Below, piece after piece: positions 17,193-25,449 of a stretch of DNA of 64,000 bases; the first letter of the stretch is position 1, and every line of letters begins with the position of its first letter. The stretch covers positions 181,500-245,499 of the forward strand of contig NZ_PVTX01000008.1 in the NCBI RefSeq assembly GCF_003003075.1. The letters run 5' to 3'. The translations under genes were made by a program, and so were the position numbers. The notes under the pieces were generated by a model, which saw only the letters and a program-made list of their open reading frames with translations, ran no database searches and had not been told where the DNA came from. This DNA is from Isoptericola halotolerans. GTDB lineage: Bacteria; Actinomycetota; Actinomycetes; Actinomycetales; Cellulomonadaceae.

Positions 17193-17693
17193 ATGAGCAC
17201 GCCTCCTCCCGAGCAGCCTGGTCAGGACCCCTACGGCCGGCAGCCTTCTGGCCCGCAGCCCTACGGTCAGCAGCCCGGTCAGCAGCAGCCCTACGGTCAG
17301 CAGCCGTACGGTCAGCAGCAGCCCTACGGTCAGCCCTCGTACGGCGGGCCCGCGTACGGCCAGCCGCAGCCCGCCTCCGAGAAGCGCGGGCTCGCGATCG
17401 CCGCGCTCGTGCTGGGCATCCTGGCGCTCCTCGGCGCCTGGATCCCGATCCTCAACGTCGGCTCGATCCTCCTCGGCATCGTCGGGCTGATCCTCGGCAT
17501 CGTGGCCGTCGTCAAGGCGTCGAGGGGCGAGGCCGGAGGCAGGGTGATGGCGATGGTCGGCGCCGGCCTCTGCGCCCTGGCGATCGTGCTCTCGATCGTC
17601 ACCAACGTGATCGCGTTCAACGCCGGCACGACGTTCATCGAGGAGAACCCCGAGATCCTGGAGGAGCTCGAGCAGAACATGGAGAACGGCTGA
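17193..17693 (+). CDS. Proline/tyrosine/glutamine-rich DUF4190-type membrane protein
   Basis: The first 67 residues are a low-complexity tail with repeated QQPYGQ units. A DUF4190-like core follows: EKRGLAIAALVLGILALLGAWIPILNVGSILLGIVGLILGIVAVVKASRG, then MAMVGAGLCALAIVLSIV. This gives two to three membrane helices separated by a basic turn and a short acidic C terminus. The start at 17193 has GAAGGAG seven bases upstream. It is followed by a paralogue at 17794. Such tails in actinobacteria are thought to mediate envelope or division contacts, but no function is proved. Confidence 0.85.
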   Translation: MSTPPPEQPGQDPYGRQPSGPQPYGQQPGQQQPYGQQPYGQQQPYGQPSYGGPAYGQPQPASEKRGLAIAALVLGILALLGAWIPILNVGSILLGIVGLILGIVAVVKASRGEAGGRVMAMVGAGLCALAIVLSIVTNVIAFNAGTTFIEENPEILEELEQNMENG

Positions 17694-17793
17694 CCGTCGG
17701 GGACAGTCGTGACATTTCACCCGTGGCGTTCGGCTGCTGCCCGGGTGAGCCCCGCTATGGTCGCGGCTTCCATCCCCCGACGAAGGACGACGC

Positions 17794-18708
17794 ATGAGCA
17801 CGCCCTCCGACGACGCGCAGACCACGGGTCAGCCCGCCGCACCGTTCAGCCACGCCACCGACCACGGCACACCGACGCCGTACGGGAACTCCCCGGGCGC
17901 CCCCACGCCACCGCCCGGCCAGCCGCCGGTCCCGGGCTCCTACGGCCCGCAGCAGCCGCGACCCGCGGCCGAGAGGCGGGGCCTGGCCATCACGGCGCTC
18001 GTGCTGGGCATCGTGGCACTGCTGGGCTGCTGGATCCCGTTCCTCAACATCGGCTCGGCGGTCGTCGGGATCGTCGGCGTCGTCCTCGGCATCGTCGCGA
18101 TCGTCAAGGCCTCGCGAGGGACCGTCGGCGGCAAGGTGATGGCGATCGTCGGCACGGCGCTCTCGGCGCTGGCGATCGCGCTGTCGATCGTGATCTCCGT
18201 GGCGACTGCTGCGTTCGTGACCGCCACCGTCGAGGAGCAGTCGGACGTGATCGAGCAGAGCCTGCAGGACGCCGGCGTGGACCCGCAGGACCTCGAGGCC
18301 ATCGCCTCCGGCGAGGCCACCAACGCCGGCGGGGTCGTCGGCTTCGCCGAGACGTACACCTACGCCGACGGCCTGGCGATCAGCGTCTCGGCGCCGGAGG
18401 AGTTCACGCCGGGCGAGTACGCCGTCGGTGTCGAGGGCGAGGGCACCCCGGTCGTCTTCGAGGTGACGATCGAGAACGGCACCGGAGCGGTCTTCGACCC
18501 GTCGCTGATGTACCCGGTCGTCGCCTCCGCCGGGACGGAGTCCGAGGCCGTCTACGACGACGGCATCGACATGCTGCCGAGCTCGAAGGTCCAGCCCGAC
18601 AAGTCCCTGACCTACACGGTCGCGTACATGGTCGCGGACCCCAGCGACGTGCAGGTGGACCTCGAGCCGGGCTTCCTCGAGTACGACACGCTCACCGTCA
18701 CGAGCTGA
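17794..18708 (+). CDS. DUF4190/DUF4352-type membrane-anchored protein
   Basis: This 304-residue paralogue of the preceding protein has a shorter proline-rich tail, the same ERRGLAITALVLGIVALLGCWIPFLNIGS core with two to three helices, and an additional extracellular domain of about 140 residues. That domain (GFAETYTYADGLAISVSAPEEF ... VVFEVTIENGTGAVFDP ... KSLTYTVAYMV) looks like the DUF4352 immunoglobulin-like fold of secreted proteins. It is probably a cell-surface protein. The tandem pair probably arose by duplication. Confidence 0.85.
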   Translation: MSTPSDDAQTTGQPAAPFSHATDHGTPTPYGNSPGAPTPPPGQPPVPGSYGPQQPRPAAERRGLAITALVLGIVALLGCWIPFLNIGSAVVGIVGVVLGIVAIVKASRGTVGGKVMAIVGTALSALAIALSIVISVATAAFVTATVEEQSDVIEQSLQDAGVDPQDLEAIASGEATNAGGVVGFAETYTYADGLAISVSAPEEFTPGEYAVGVEGEGTPVVFEVTIENGTGAVFDPSLMYPVVASAGTESEAVYDDGIDMLPSSKVQPDKSLTYTVAYMVADPSDVQVDLEPGFLEYDTLTVTS

Positions 18709-18718
18709 CGCCTCCACG

Positions 18719-18763
18719 CAGCAGACCGCCCCCGTCGAGCTGCTCGGCGGGGGCGGTCTGCTG
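18719..18763. terminator. Hairpin terminator, 15-bp stem
   Basis: Perfect 15-bp arms at 18719-18733 and 18749-18763 lie between the converging DUF4352-type gene and a methyltransferase gene. It can serve both directions. Confidence 0.85.
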
Positions 18764-18772
18764 TGCAGGGTC

Positions 18773-19741
18773 TCAGGCCCGGGCGAGGACCTCGCCGTGG
18801 AGGATCGCGAACCAGCCGTCCGGCGAGTGCGCCCAGCCCAGCCAGTCCTGCGCGAGCTGCTCGAGCGCGACGTCGTCGGCCAGGTTCGACTCGACCGCCT
18901 GCCGCGCGAAGTTCGACTCGACGCAGCGCTCGGCCCAGAGCTGCCCCCACCACTCGCGGTCCGTGGGCGTGGCGTAGCACCACGACGAGGCGCTGGGCAC
19001 GGCACCGGAGACGTCGAATCCGGCGTCGAGCACCCAGGAGAAGAGCCGCCGGCCCGCGTCGGGCTCGAACCCGTAGGCGTGCGTGACCTCGTGGTAGAGC
19101 GTGTTCCACTCCGTCAGCCCGGCGGACTCCGGGTACCAGGCCATGGCGGCGTAGTCGGCGTCGCGCACCGCGAGCAGCCCGCCGGGCTTGGCGACGCGCT
19201 TCATCTCGCGCAGCGCCGCGACCGGGTCCGACAGGTGCTGCAGGAGCTGGTGGGCGTAGACCACGTCGAAGGTGTCGTCGTCGAACGGCAGCTCGTAGGC
19301 GTTGGCCTGCTGGAACCGGACGTTGTGCGCACCGATGGCCTCGGCGTGCGAACGGGCCGCTTCGAGCACCGTCTCGGAGGCGTCCACGCCCACCACGTCC
19401 CCGCCCGCGACGATGCGGCCCAGGTCGGTCGTGACCGTGCCCGGCCCGCAGCCGACGTCGAGCACGTGCATGTCGTCGCGCAGGTGGGGCAGCAGGAAGC
19501 CGGCGGAGTTCTGCGCCGTGCGCGCCCGGTGGGCACGCAGCACCGACTCGTGGTGCCCGTGCGTGTAGGACTCGGACTCCTGGCTCGGCACCGTCTGGTG
19601 GGTGCTCGGGGCCTCGATCGCGTCGGAGAGCGCGGCGCCGTGCGGCTCGTCGGAGGCGCTCCCGTTCGGCCCGTCGGACGGGCTGCCGAAGCTCGGCGCC
19701 TCCGGGAACTCGGGCTCGGACTCCATCGGCAGATCGCTCAT
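18773..19741 (-). CDS. Class I SAM-dependent methyltransferase with acidic N-terminal extension
   Basis: The 322-residue protein has an N-terminal stretch of about 65 acidic and Pro/Ser-rich residues, probably disordered. The methyltransferase domain shows VLDVGCGPGTVTTDL, VVGVDASETVLEAA and VVYAHQLLQHLSDPVAALREM, then AVRDADYAAMAWYPE. This matches the UbiE/Methyltransf_11 group often seen for small-molecule substrates; the target is unknown. The ATG at 19741 follows TAGGTT (complement of 19748-19753) by six bases and is preferred to the GTG two codons upstream. Confidence 0.87.
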   Translation of the reverse strand: MSDLPMESEPEFPEAPSFGSPSDGPNGSASDEPHGAALSDAIEAPSTHQTVPSQESESYTHGHHESVLRAHRARTAQNSAGFLLPHLRDDMHVLDVGCGPGTVTTDLGRIVAGGDVVGVDASETVLEAARSHAEAIGAHNVRFQQANAYELPFDDDTFDVVYAHQLLQHLSDPVAALREMKRVAKPGGLLAVRDADYAAMAWYPESAGLTEWNTLYHEVTHAYGFEPDAGRRLFSWVLDAGFDVSGAVPSASSWCYATPTDREWWGQLWAERCVESNFARQAVESNLADDVALEQLAQDWLGWAHSPDGWFAILHGEVLARA

Positions 19742-19815
19742 GAGCACAACCTAGTGAACGCGCCGCGCCGAGACACGCTGTTCTCACGAGACGGACGCTG
19801 CGGGATCATCGGCGC

Positions 19816-20949
19816 ATGACCTTCGACGACGGCGCCCCGGCCCCGGACGCACCGGCGACGTCCCACGGGATCGCCGCGGCACTGCGCCGGGCCGGGACGC
19901 GCCTGCGAGGCGGTCCCGGCCGGGTGGCCGGTCTCGACGTCGCGCGCGGTCTCGCGGTGATCGGCATGTTCACGGCCCACGTCGGCGTGGTCGAGGGGCC
20001 GACGGCGTGGCTCGCCGTGGCGGACGGCCGCTCGTCGATCCTGTTCGCCCTCGTCGCCGGCGTCTCCCTCGCCGTGGTCACCGGCGGACCCCGGCCGATG
20101 ACCGGCGACGCACTGGTGCACGCCCGCGCCCGCCTCCTGGTCCGGGCCGTGCTGCTCCTGGCGCTGGTCGGGCTCCTGGACCTGCTCGGTACCCGCGTGC
20201 TGCTCATCCTCGGGTTCTACGCCGCCTGCTTCGTGATCGCGCTGCCCTTCCTGCGCTGGGGTCCGCGGCGGCTGGCGCTCGCCGCCGCGGTGGTCGCCGT
20301 CGTCGGCCCGCTGCTCGCCTACTGGGTGCCGGAGCTCCTGGGCCTGGCAGGTCTGCGCCCGCCCCGCGACGGTTCCGGCGCGCTGACGGACTTCGTCGTC
20401 ACGGGTCACTACCCCGCCGCGGTGTGGATGGCGTACGTCTTCGCGGGGATGGCCGTCGGGCGGTGCGACCTGCGCTCTGCCCGCCTCCGCGGCTGGCTGG
20501 TGCGCGGGGGTCTCGCGGCGACCGCCGTCGGGTACCTGGCGTCGTCGTCGCTCGTGGGGGTGTTCGACGGAGGGTCCGCTGCGGCATACCTCGTGCGCGC
20601 CGAGCCGCACGACAACACGTTCTTCGAGGTGGTCGGCTCAGGAGGCTTCGCCCTGACGGTGCTCGGCCTGTGCCTGTACGCCGGGCGCATCGGGTCGGTC
20701 GTGCTCGCGCCGCTGGCCGCCGTCGGATCCATGGCCCTGACCGTGTACTCGCTGCAGATCGTCGCGATCTGGCGGTGGGACCTGCTCGACTCGACGACGA
20801 ACGGCCCGCTGGTGGCGATGATCCTCGTGACGCTCGCCGCCGCGAGCGCCTGGCGGGCGTTCCTCGGCCGCGGACCGTTCGAGCGGGTCGTCGGCGCCGT
20901 CGCGCTGCGGACGGCCCCGCCGCCGACGGCGGACCGTGCGGCGACCTGA
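19816..20949 (+). CDS. DUF418/DUF1624-like multi-spanning membrane protein
   Basis: The 377-residue protein contains the RVAGLDVARGLAVIGMFTAHVG opening seen in DUF1624/DUF418 proteins, followed by about ten helices and a short cytoplasmic tail. Members are related to heparan-alpha-glucosaminide acetyltransferase-type membrane acyltransferases, but the activity here is unproved. It is divergent from a methyltransferase gene with a 74-base gap. The function is unknown. Confidence 0.8.
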   Translation: MTFDDGAPAPDAPATSHGIAAALRRAGTRLRGGPGRVAGLDVARGLAVIGMFTAHVGVVEGPTAWLAVADGRSSILFALVAGVSLAVVTGGPRPMTGDALVHARARLLVRAVLLLALVGLLDLLGTRVLLILGFYAACFVIALPFLRWGPRRLALAAAVVAVVGPLLAYWVPELLGLAGLRPPRDGSGALTDFVVTGHYPAAVWMAYVFAGMAVGRCDLRSARLRGWLVRGGLAATAVGYLASSSLVGVFDGGSAAAYLVRAEPHDNTFFEVVGSGGFALTVLGLCLYAGRIGSVVLAPLAAVGSMALTVYSLQIVAIWRWDLLDSTTNGPLVAMILVTLAAASAWRAFLGRGPFERVVGAVALRTAPPPTADRAAT

Positions 20950-20964
20950 GTCCCCGCCGGCGCG

Positions 20965-21804
20965 TCAGAGGGTCAGCTCGCCGCGCACCGCCGTGACGGT
21001 CGCCCCGCCCACCCACACGGTCCGGTCCGGCGCCCGGCGCACGTCCACCCGTCCGCGCCGGCCGATGGCCGTACCCTGCGAGGCCACGTACGCCTCCGGG
21101 AGCACCGACCCGGCGAGCCACTCGCCCAGCCCGGCGTTGAGCGACCCGGTCACCGGGTCCTCGGGCACACCGATCCCCGGCACGAAGGCGCGCACCTCGA
21201 CGTCGGCGTCCCCCGCCCCCGGTGCGTGGGACCCCACGGCCCCGATCTTGAGGTCGCCGATCGCCTCGTGGTCGGGTGCGAGCGCCAGCACCGCGGCGGC
21301 GTCGACGAGGCGCACCGCGACCCACCCCGGCCCGTTGTCCACCCAGGCGGCGTCGACGACCTCGGAACGCTCGATCCGCAGCGCGCGGAGGACCCGTTCC
21401 AGGTCGCCGTCGGCGACGGGGCCGGAGCGGATCAGCGGCGGGCCCGCGAACGCCAGACGCCCACCGGAGGCGTCGACGGTGACGAGACCGACGCCGCACT
21501 CCTGCACGACGACGCCGTCCGAGGCGGGTCGCCCGCCGGCCTCCAGCCACGCGTGGGCGGTGCCCAGCGTGGGATGGCCGGCGAAGGGCAGCTCGCCCCC
21601 GGGAGTCCAGATGCGCACCCGGTAGTCGGCCGCCGGGTCCGTGGGACGTAGCAGGAAGGTGGTCTCCGACAGGTTCGTCCACCGGGCGAAGGCCGCCATC
21701 TGCTCGTCCGTGAGGGCGTCGGCGCCGTGCACCACGGCGACCGGGTTGCCCGTCAGGGGGCCGGAGCCGAAGACGTCGACCTGGCTGAACGCGTAGCTCG
21801 TCAT
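20965..21804 (-). CDS. PhzF-family isomerase/epimerase
   Basis: The 279-residue protein has the PhzF opening (YAFSQVDVFGSGPLTGNPVAVV) with the catalytic Glu in WTNLSETTFLL and the repeated diaminopimelate-epimerase-like half: GHPTLGTAHAWLE near residue 75 and EDPVTGSLNAGLGEWL near residue 225. PhzF enzymes isomerise small acids; outside phenazine clusters the substrate is unknown. No phenazine genes are nearby. ATG at 21804 lies seven bases after TAGGGT (complement of 21812-21817). Confidence 0.9.
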   Translation of the reverse strand: MTSYAFSQVDVFGSGPLTGNPVAVVHGADALTDEQMAAFARWTNLSETTFLLRPTDPAADYRVRIWTPGGELPFAGHPTLGTAHAWLEAGGRPASDGVVVQECGVGLVTVDASGGRLAFAGPPLIRSGPVADGDLERVLRALRIERSEVVDAAWVDNGPGWVAVRLVDAAAVLALAPDHEAIGDLKIGAVGSHAPGAGDADVEVRAFVPGIGVPEDPVTGSLNAGLGEWLAGSVLPEAYVASQGTAIGRRGRVDVRRAPDRTVWVGGATVTAVRGELTL

Positions 21805-21834
21805 GCGAGGCACCCTAGCGGCCCCGGCGAGGGC

Positions 21835-21999
21835 TCAGCCGGCGTAGCGCAGCAGCGTCCAGACGAGCGCCGAGAGCCCCACGAGCAGTCCCACGGCGGG
21901 GCCGTGCTGCTGGATCCAGGTGTCCTGGGGCACGTGCGGCGTGGGCTTGACGCCGTCCTGCTCCGCCTCGAGGTCCGACTGCGTCCCGATGGTGGCCAT
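21835..21999 (-). CDS. Small tail-anchored membrane protein, 54 aa
   Basis: A 54-codon frame begins MATIGTQSDLEAEQDG, continues with a Pro/Gln/Trp segment (KPTPHVPQDTWIQQHGPA), and ends with a single hydrophobic helix (VGLLVGLSALVWTLLRYAG). A strong ribosome site, GGGAGG, lies eight bases before the ATG. The opening is not a signal peptide, so the N terminus probably faces the cytoplasm. I do not recognise a family or function. It sits in the PhzF / glycosylase-like interval on the minus strand. Confidence 0.7.
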   Translation of the reverse strand: MATIGTQSDLEAEQDGVKPTPHVPQDTWIQQHGPAVGLLVGLSALVWTLLRYAG

Positions 22000-22053
22000 C
22001 GTCACCACCTCCCGTCCCTTCGAGCATACGCCGCCCCGTCCTACCCTGGCAGG

Positions 22054-22983
22054 GTGAGTCCCCCTGCCCCCGGCACCGTCGACGCACCCGAGCGCGTGCC
22101 GGGTATCGCCGTCGTCCGCGACTGGCGCGACCGGGCCACCGGGCACGCCGAGCGGGCGGACGCCCTGACGGCCGTCTGGCGCGACGCCCGCGACCGGGGC
22201 ACGAAGCACGCGGTCGAGGACTTCCTCTTCACGTACTACCCCACCCGCGTGAGCCACCTGCGGCGGTGGCACGCCGGCGTGGGCGCCGCGGTTCCCGTGC
22301 CCCGCGACGACGAGCGGCACGGATGGCGCTGGTACCGCACCACGATGCTGCCCGACGGCGAGGACGGCGTCACGCTGGACGTCCCGGCGTTCCTCGCCGA
22401 CCGGGGCGACGCGGTCCGCTACGTCCGCGCGCTCGTCGGCGCGACGGCGGCACGCCCCGGCACGTTCGGCTGCTTCGGGCTGCACGAGTGGGCCATGGTG
22501 TACCGGGACGCGGCCGCCGGCCGCGACCACCGGCACCCGCTCCCCCTGCGGCTCGGCCACGACGGGACGGACGCCGTCGTCGAGTCCCACCGCATCGGCT
22601 GCTCGCACATCGACGCCTACCGGTTCTTCACGCCCGAGGCGCGCGAGGCCAACGAGCTGCGCCCCACCCGCGAGCGCCAGGTCGCCATGGAGCAGCCGGG
22701 CTGCCTGCACGCCAACATGGACCTGTACAAGTGGGCCTCGAAGCTGGGCCCCGCCGTGCCCGGCGAGCTGCTGCTCGACTCCTTCGAGCTGGCCCGCGAC
22801 ATCCGGTACACCGACATGGCCGCCTCGCCCTACGACGTCTCCGCCGACGGCGTCGAGCCCGTCGCGATCGAGACCCCCGAGGGCAAGGCCGAGTACGTGC
22901 GCCGGCAGCGCGGGTTCGCCGCGCGCGCGAACGCCCTGCGGCACCGGCTCCTCGAGGTCTGCGACGCGCTGCTGGCCGGCTGA
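22054..22983 (+). CDS. Hypothetical protein, annotated in relatives as 3-methyladenine DNA glycosylase-like
   Basis: The 309-residue protein resembles a widespread actinobacterial family often labelled 3-methyladenine DNA glycosylase on weak grounds. Visible conserved pieces are DFLFTYYPTRVSHLRRWHAGVG, PGTFGCFGLHEWAMVYR, CSHIDAYRFFTPEA, MEQPGCLHANMDLYKWASKLGP and DIRYTDMAASPYD. Several conserved His, Cys and Asp residues suggest a metal or catalytic site. I see no helix-hairpin-helix. GTG start, six bases after TACCCT (22042-22047). Function uncertain. Confidence 0.75.
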   Translation: MSPPAPGTVDAPERVPGIAVVRDWRDRATGHAERADALTAVWRDARDRGTKHAVEDFLFTYYPTRVSHLRRWHAGVGAAVPVPRDDERHGWRWYRTTMLPDGEDGVTLDVPAFLADRGDAVRYVRALVGATAARPGTFGCFGLHEWAMVYRDAAAGRDHRHPLPLRLGHDGTDAVVESHRIGCSHIDAYRFFTPEAREANELRPTRERQVAMEQPGCLHANMDLYKWASKLGPAVPGELLLDSFELARDIRYTDMAASPYDVSADGVEPVAIETPEGKAEYVRRQRGFAARANALRHRLLEVCDALLAG

Positions 22984-23001
22984 GCCGAGCCGCGCCGCGG
23001 C

Positions 23002-23541
23002 TCAGGCGGCCCCGGCACGGCGTGCGCGGTGCGCCGCCTGGGCGTTGCGGTTGGTGCAGGTGACGGAGCAGTAGCGGCGCGACCGGTTGCGGGACAGGTC
23101 GAGCACGACGCCGGAGCAACCGGCGTCGGCGCAGACGTCCAGCCGGGAGTGCTCGTCGGCCCGGACGACGTCGACCATCGCCATCGCGGTCTCCGCGAGG
23201 ATGCGGTCCGCCAGCGGGGCGTCGTCGTCCACGGCGTGCAGGTGCCAGTCCTCGTGCTCGTGGCGCACGAGGCGGGGCACGGCCCCGACGTCGGCGAGCA
23301 TCGCGTTGACGAGCGGTGCGACGGCGTCGCGGTCGGCGAGCAGCAGCGCCCGTAGCCGCGGGGCGAGGGCGAGGACGGCGGCGAGCTCGTCGGCGGTCCG
23401 GTCGTGCCGCCCGGTGTACCCGTGGCGCCGGAAGAACGCCTCGAGGTCGGCCACCGTGGTGAGGGTGACGGGCGGTTCGACGGCGTTGACGAGCTCGGCC
23501 GCCGACTGCAGCGCCCCCACGGTGTCAGGCGTGAAAGACAT
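23002..23541 (-). CDS. CGNR zinc-finger (ABATE-domain) regulator
   Basis: The 179-residue protein has an N-terminal ABATE-like domain (ALQSAAELVNAVEPPVTL ... LEAFFRRHGYTG) and a C-terminal CGNR-type zinc finger: CADAGCSGVVLD, then SRRYCSVTCTNRNAQAAHRARR. The paired cysteines can bind zinc and the NR-AHR helix binds DNA. Such proteins are usually local regulators. It is divergent from an EamA transporter gene with only 39 bases between. The ATG is six bases after TAACGT (complement of 23548-23553), so its mRNA is probably leaderless. Confidence 0.88.
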   Translation of the reverse strand: MSFTPDTVGALQSAAELVNAVEPPVTLTTVADLEAFFRRHGYTGRHDRTADELAAVLALAPRLRALLLADRDAVAPLVNAMLADVGAVPRLVRHEHEDWHLHAVDDDAPLADRILAETAMAMVDVVRADEHSRLDVCADAGCSGVVLDLSRNRSRRYCSVTCTNRNAQAAHRARRAGAA

Positions 23542-23580
23542 GTTGACACGTTATCAGGGACGCCCGTAGTGTCATGAGCC
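23542..23580. promoter_or_regulatory. Overlapping divergent promoters and TGACAC/GTGTCA operator
   Basis: For the EamA gene, TTGACA (23543-23548) and TAGTGT (23567-23572) are separated by 18 bases and end eight bases before its ATG. The minus-strand -10 box TAACGT (23548-23553) overlaps that -35 box. TGACAC (23544-23549) and GTGTCA (23569-23574) form an inverted repeat covering the -35 and -10 regions, well placed to block both genes. Binding by the CGNR regulator is inferred. Confidence 0.65.
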
Positions 23581-24549
23581 ATGAATCCGATGACGCATGA
23601 CGACGCCGTCCGTCGCTCACGGACGAGCGCGGGGCTCGCCCTCGCCATGGTCTCGGCCATCAGCTTCAGCCTGTCCGGACCGCTCGCCGGGGCCCTCTTC
23701 GCCACCGGCTGGACCCCCGGCGCCGTCGTCCTCGTCCGGATCACGATCGGCGCGGCCGTGCTGCTGCCGTTCGGCGTCGTCGCGCTGCGGGGCGACTGGG
23801 GTGTTGTGCGCCGCAACGCCCGGCTCATCACCCTCTACGGGCTGCTCGGCGTCGCAGCCACGCAGTTCTGCTACTTCGCCGCGGTGCAGCACATGCAGGT
23901 GGGCCCGGCGCTGCTGGTCGAGTACTCGGCGCCGGCGGCCGTCGTCGTCTGGCTCTGGCTGCGCCACGGCCAGCGGCCCGCCCCCGCCACGTTCGGCGGC
24001 ATCGCGCTCGCTCTCGCCGGCCTCGCCCTGGTCCTCGACCTCACCGGGGCCCGCGTCTCGCTCGTCGGCACGGCCTGGGCGCTCGGCGCCATGGTCGGGG
24101 CGTCGGCCTACTTCCTGATCAACGCGCGCGCGGACACCGGCCTGCCGCCCCTGAGCCTGGCCGCCGGCGGGCTCACGGTCGGAGCCGTCGCCCTCGGAGC
24201 GCTCGCCGCCGTCGGGCTGCTCCCCGTGACGGCATCGACCGCTCCGGCCTCACTCGGCGGGTCGGACGTGCCCTGGTGGACCGTCCTCGCCGTCCTCGGG
24301 CTCGTCACGGCCGGGGTCGCGTACGTGACCGGCATCGCCGCCGGGCGTCGCCTCGGCGCCCGCGTGGCCGCTTTCATGGGCCTGCTCGAGGTGCTCAGCG
24401 CGGTGCTGCTCGCCTGGGCGCTGCTCGGCGAGCTGCCGAGCCCCGTCCAGCTGGTCGGCGGAGCGCTGGTGCTCGCCGGCGTCGTCGTGGTCCAGCAGGG
24501 CGAGGCCGCGACGGCACGCCGCGCCGCCCTCCTCGCCGCGAGCGCCTGA
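23581..24549 (+). CDS. EamA/DMT-family transporter
   Basis: The 322-residue protein has ten helices arranged as two EamA repeats of about 130 residues, with motifs RTSAGLALAMVSAISFSLSGPLAGAL and, in the second repeat, VAYVTGIAAGRRLGARVAAFMGLLEVLSAVLLAW. DMT exporters of this class move amino acids, metabolites or drugs outward. It is divergent from the CGNR gene and followed after 11 bases by an aminoglycoside phosphotransferase-like gene, so the two plus-strand genes are probably one operon. Its substrate is unknown; export of a toxic amine is one possibility suggested by the neighbour. Confidence 0.88.
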   Translation: MNPMTHDDAVRRSRTSAGLALAMVSAISFSLSGPLAGALFATGWTPGAVVLVRITIGAAVLLPFGVVALRGDWGVVRRNARLITLYGLLGVAATQFCYFAAVQHMQVGPALLVEYSAPAAVVVWLWLRHGQRPAPATFGGIALALAGLALVLDLTGARVSLVGTAWALGAMVGASAYFLINARADTGLPPLSLAAGGLTVGAVALGALAAVGLLPVTASTAPASLGGSDVPWWTVLAVLGLVTAGVAYVTGIAAGRRLGARVAAFMGLLEVLSAVLLAWALLGELPSPVQLVGGALVLAGVVVVQQGEAATARRAALLAASA

Positions 24550-24560
24550 CCTCGGCGAGG

Positions 24561-25313
24561 ATGGCCCGCATGCCCCTCCCTCTCGCCGCCGCGCCGCGAG
24601 GTCCTGTCGAGGTCCCGCCCGCCGTCCGGGCGCTCGCCGCGGGCGCCGCGGTCGACCCCGTCTGGCGCAACCAGCTCGGCGGACTGACGTTCCGCCTCAC
24701 CGGCACCTCCGGGACGCGGTACGTGAAGTGGGTGGCGACCGGCACCCCGGAGCTCGACCTCGACGCCGAGGCCGCGCGGCTCGCCTGGGCGGGCCGCTAC
24801 GCCGTCGTGCCCCGCGTGCTCGGCAGCGGGCACGACGAGGACGGCTCCTGGCTGGTCACGGCCGGCTTGCCGGGCCGGTCCGCCGTCGACCCGGCCTGGC
24901 TGGCCCGGCCCGAGACCGCCGCCCGCGCGATCGGAGCGGGGCTGCGGTCCCTGCACGACTCCCTGCCCGTCGACGAGTGCCCGTTCACCTGGAGCGTCGA
25001 GGAACGTGTCGCCCGGCTCGACGGGTCCGCGCGCGGGCAGGCCGGTCCGGCCCCGGCGATCGACCGCCTCGTCGTCTGCCACGGTGACGCGTGCGCCCCC
25101 AACACGCTCGTGGCCGACGACGGCGCGCCGGCCGGGCACGTCGACCTCGGCACGCTCGGGGTGGCCGACCGGTGGGCCGATCTGGCGACGGCGAGCATGA
25201 GCCTGGGCTGGAACTACGGCGAGGGGCACGAGGCAGCCTTCTTCGCGGCGTACGGCATCGCCCCCGACGCCGAGCGGATCACGTTCTACCGGCGGCTGTG
25301 GAACCTGGGCTGA
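24561..25313 (+). CDS. Aminoglycoside phosphotransferase-like kinase (APH(3')-type)
   Basis: The 250-residue protein has the kinase motifs of APH(3') enzymes: the ATP-site Lys in RYVKWV, the catalytic loop VVCHGDACAPNTL (H-G-D-x4-N), and the DFG-equivalent GHVDLGTLGVADRWADLATA, followed by WNYGEGHEAAFF. These match known APH(3') kinases better than they match general APH-fold proteins. The active-site residues are intact, so it could phosphorylate an aminoglycoside or another amino sugar or amino alcohol. It is downstream of a DMT exporter. Substrate specificity cannot be read from sequence. Confidence 0.82.
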   Translation: MARMPLPLAAAPRGPVEVPPAVRALAAGAAVDPVWRNQLGGLTFRLTGTSGTRYVKWVATGTPELDLDAEAARLAWAGRYAVVPRVLGSGHDEDGSWLVTAGLPGRSAVDPAWLARPETAARAIGAGLRSLHDSLPVDECPFTWSVEERVARLDGSARGQAGPAPAIDRLVVCHGDACAPNTLVADDGAPAGHVDLGTLGVADRWADLATASMSLGWNYGEGHEAAFFAAYGIAPDAERITFYRRLWNLG

Positions 25314-25449
25314 CCGCGCCGCCCTACGGGGGAATGCGTAGAGATCCGGGGTGGGAGCCGCGACGTTGACGGGTTTCACCCGATGTGCGGATCGTTGCCG
25401 CGGCCTAGCGTCGAATTTGTCCAGACACCTGACGAACAGGAGACGCACG

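Noticed and set aside
17210..17390. Short repeated units that might look like a CRISPR array
   Set aside because: They are in-frame codons for QQPYGQ repeats of uneven length inside a coding region, with no spacers.
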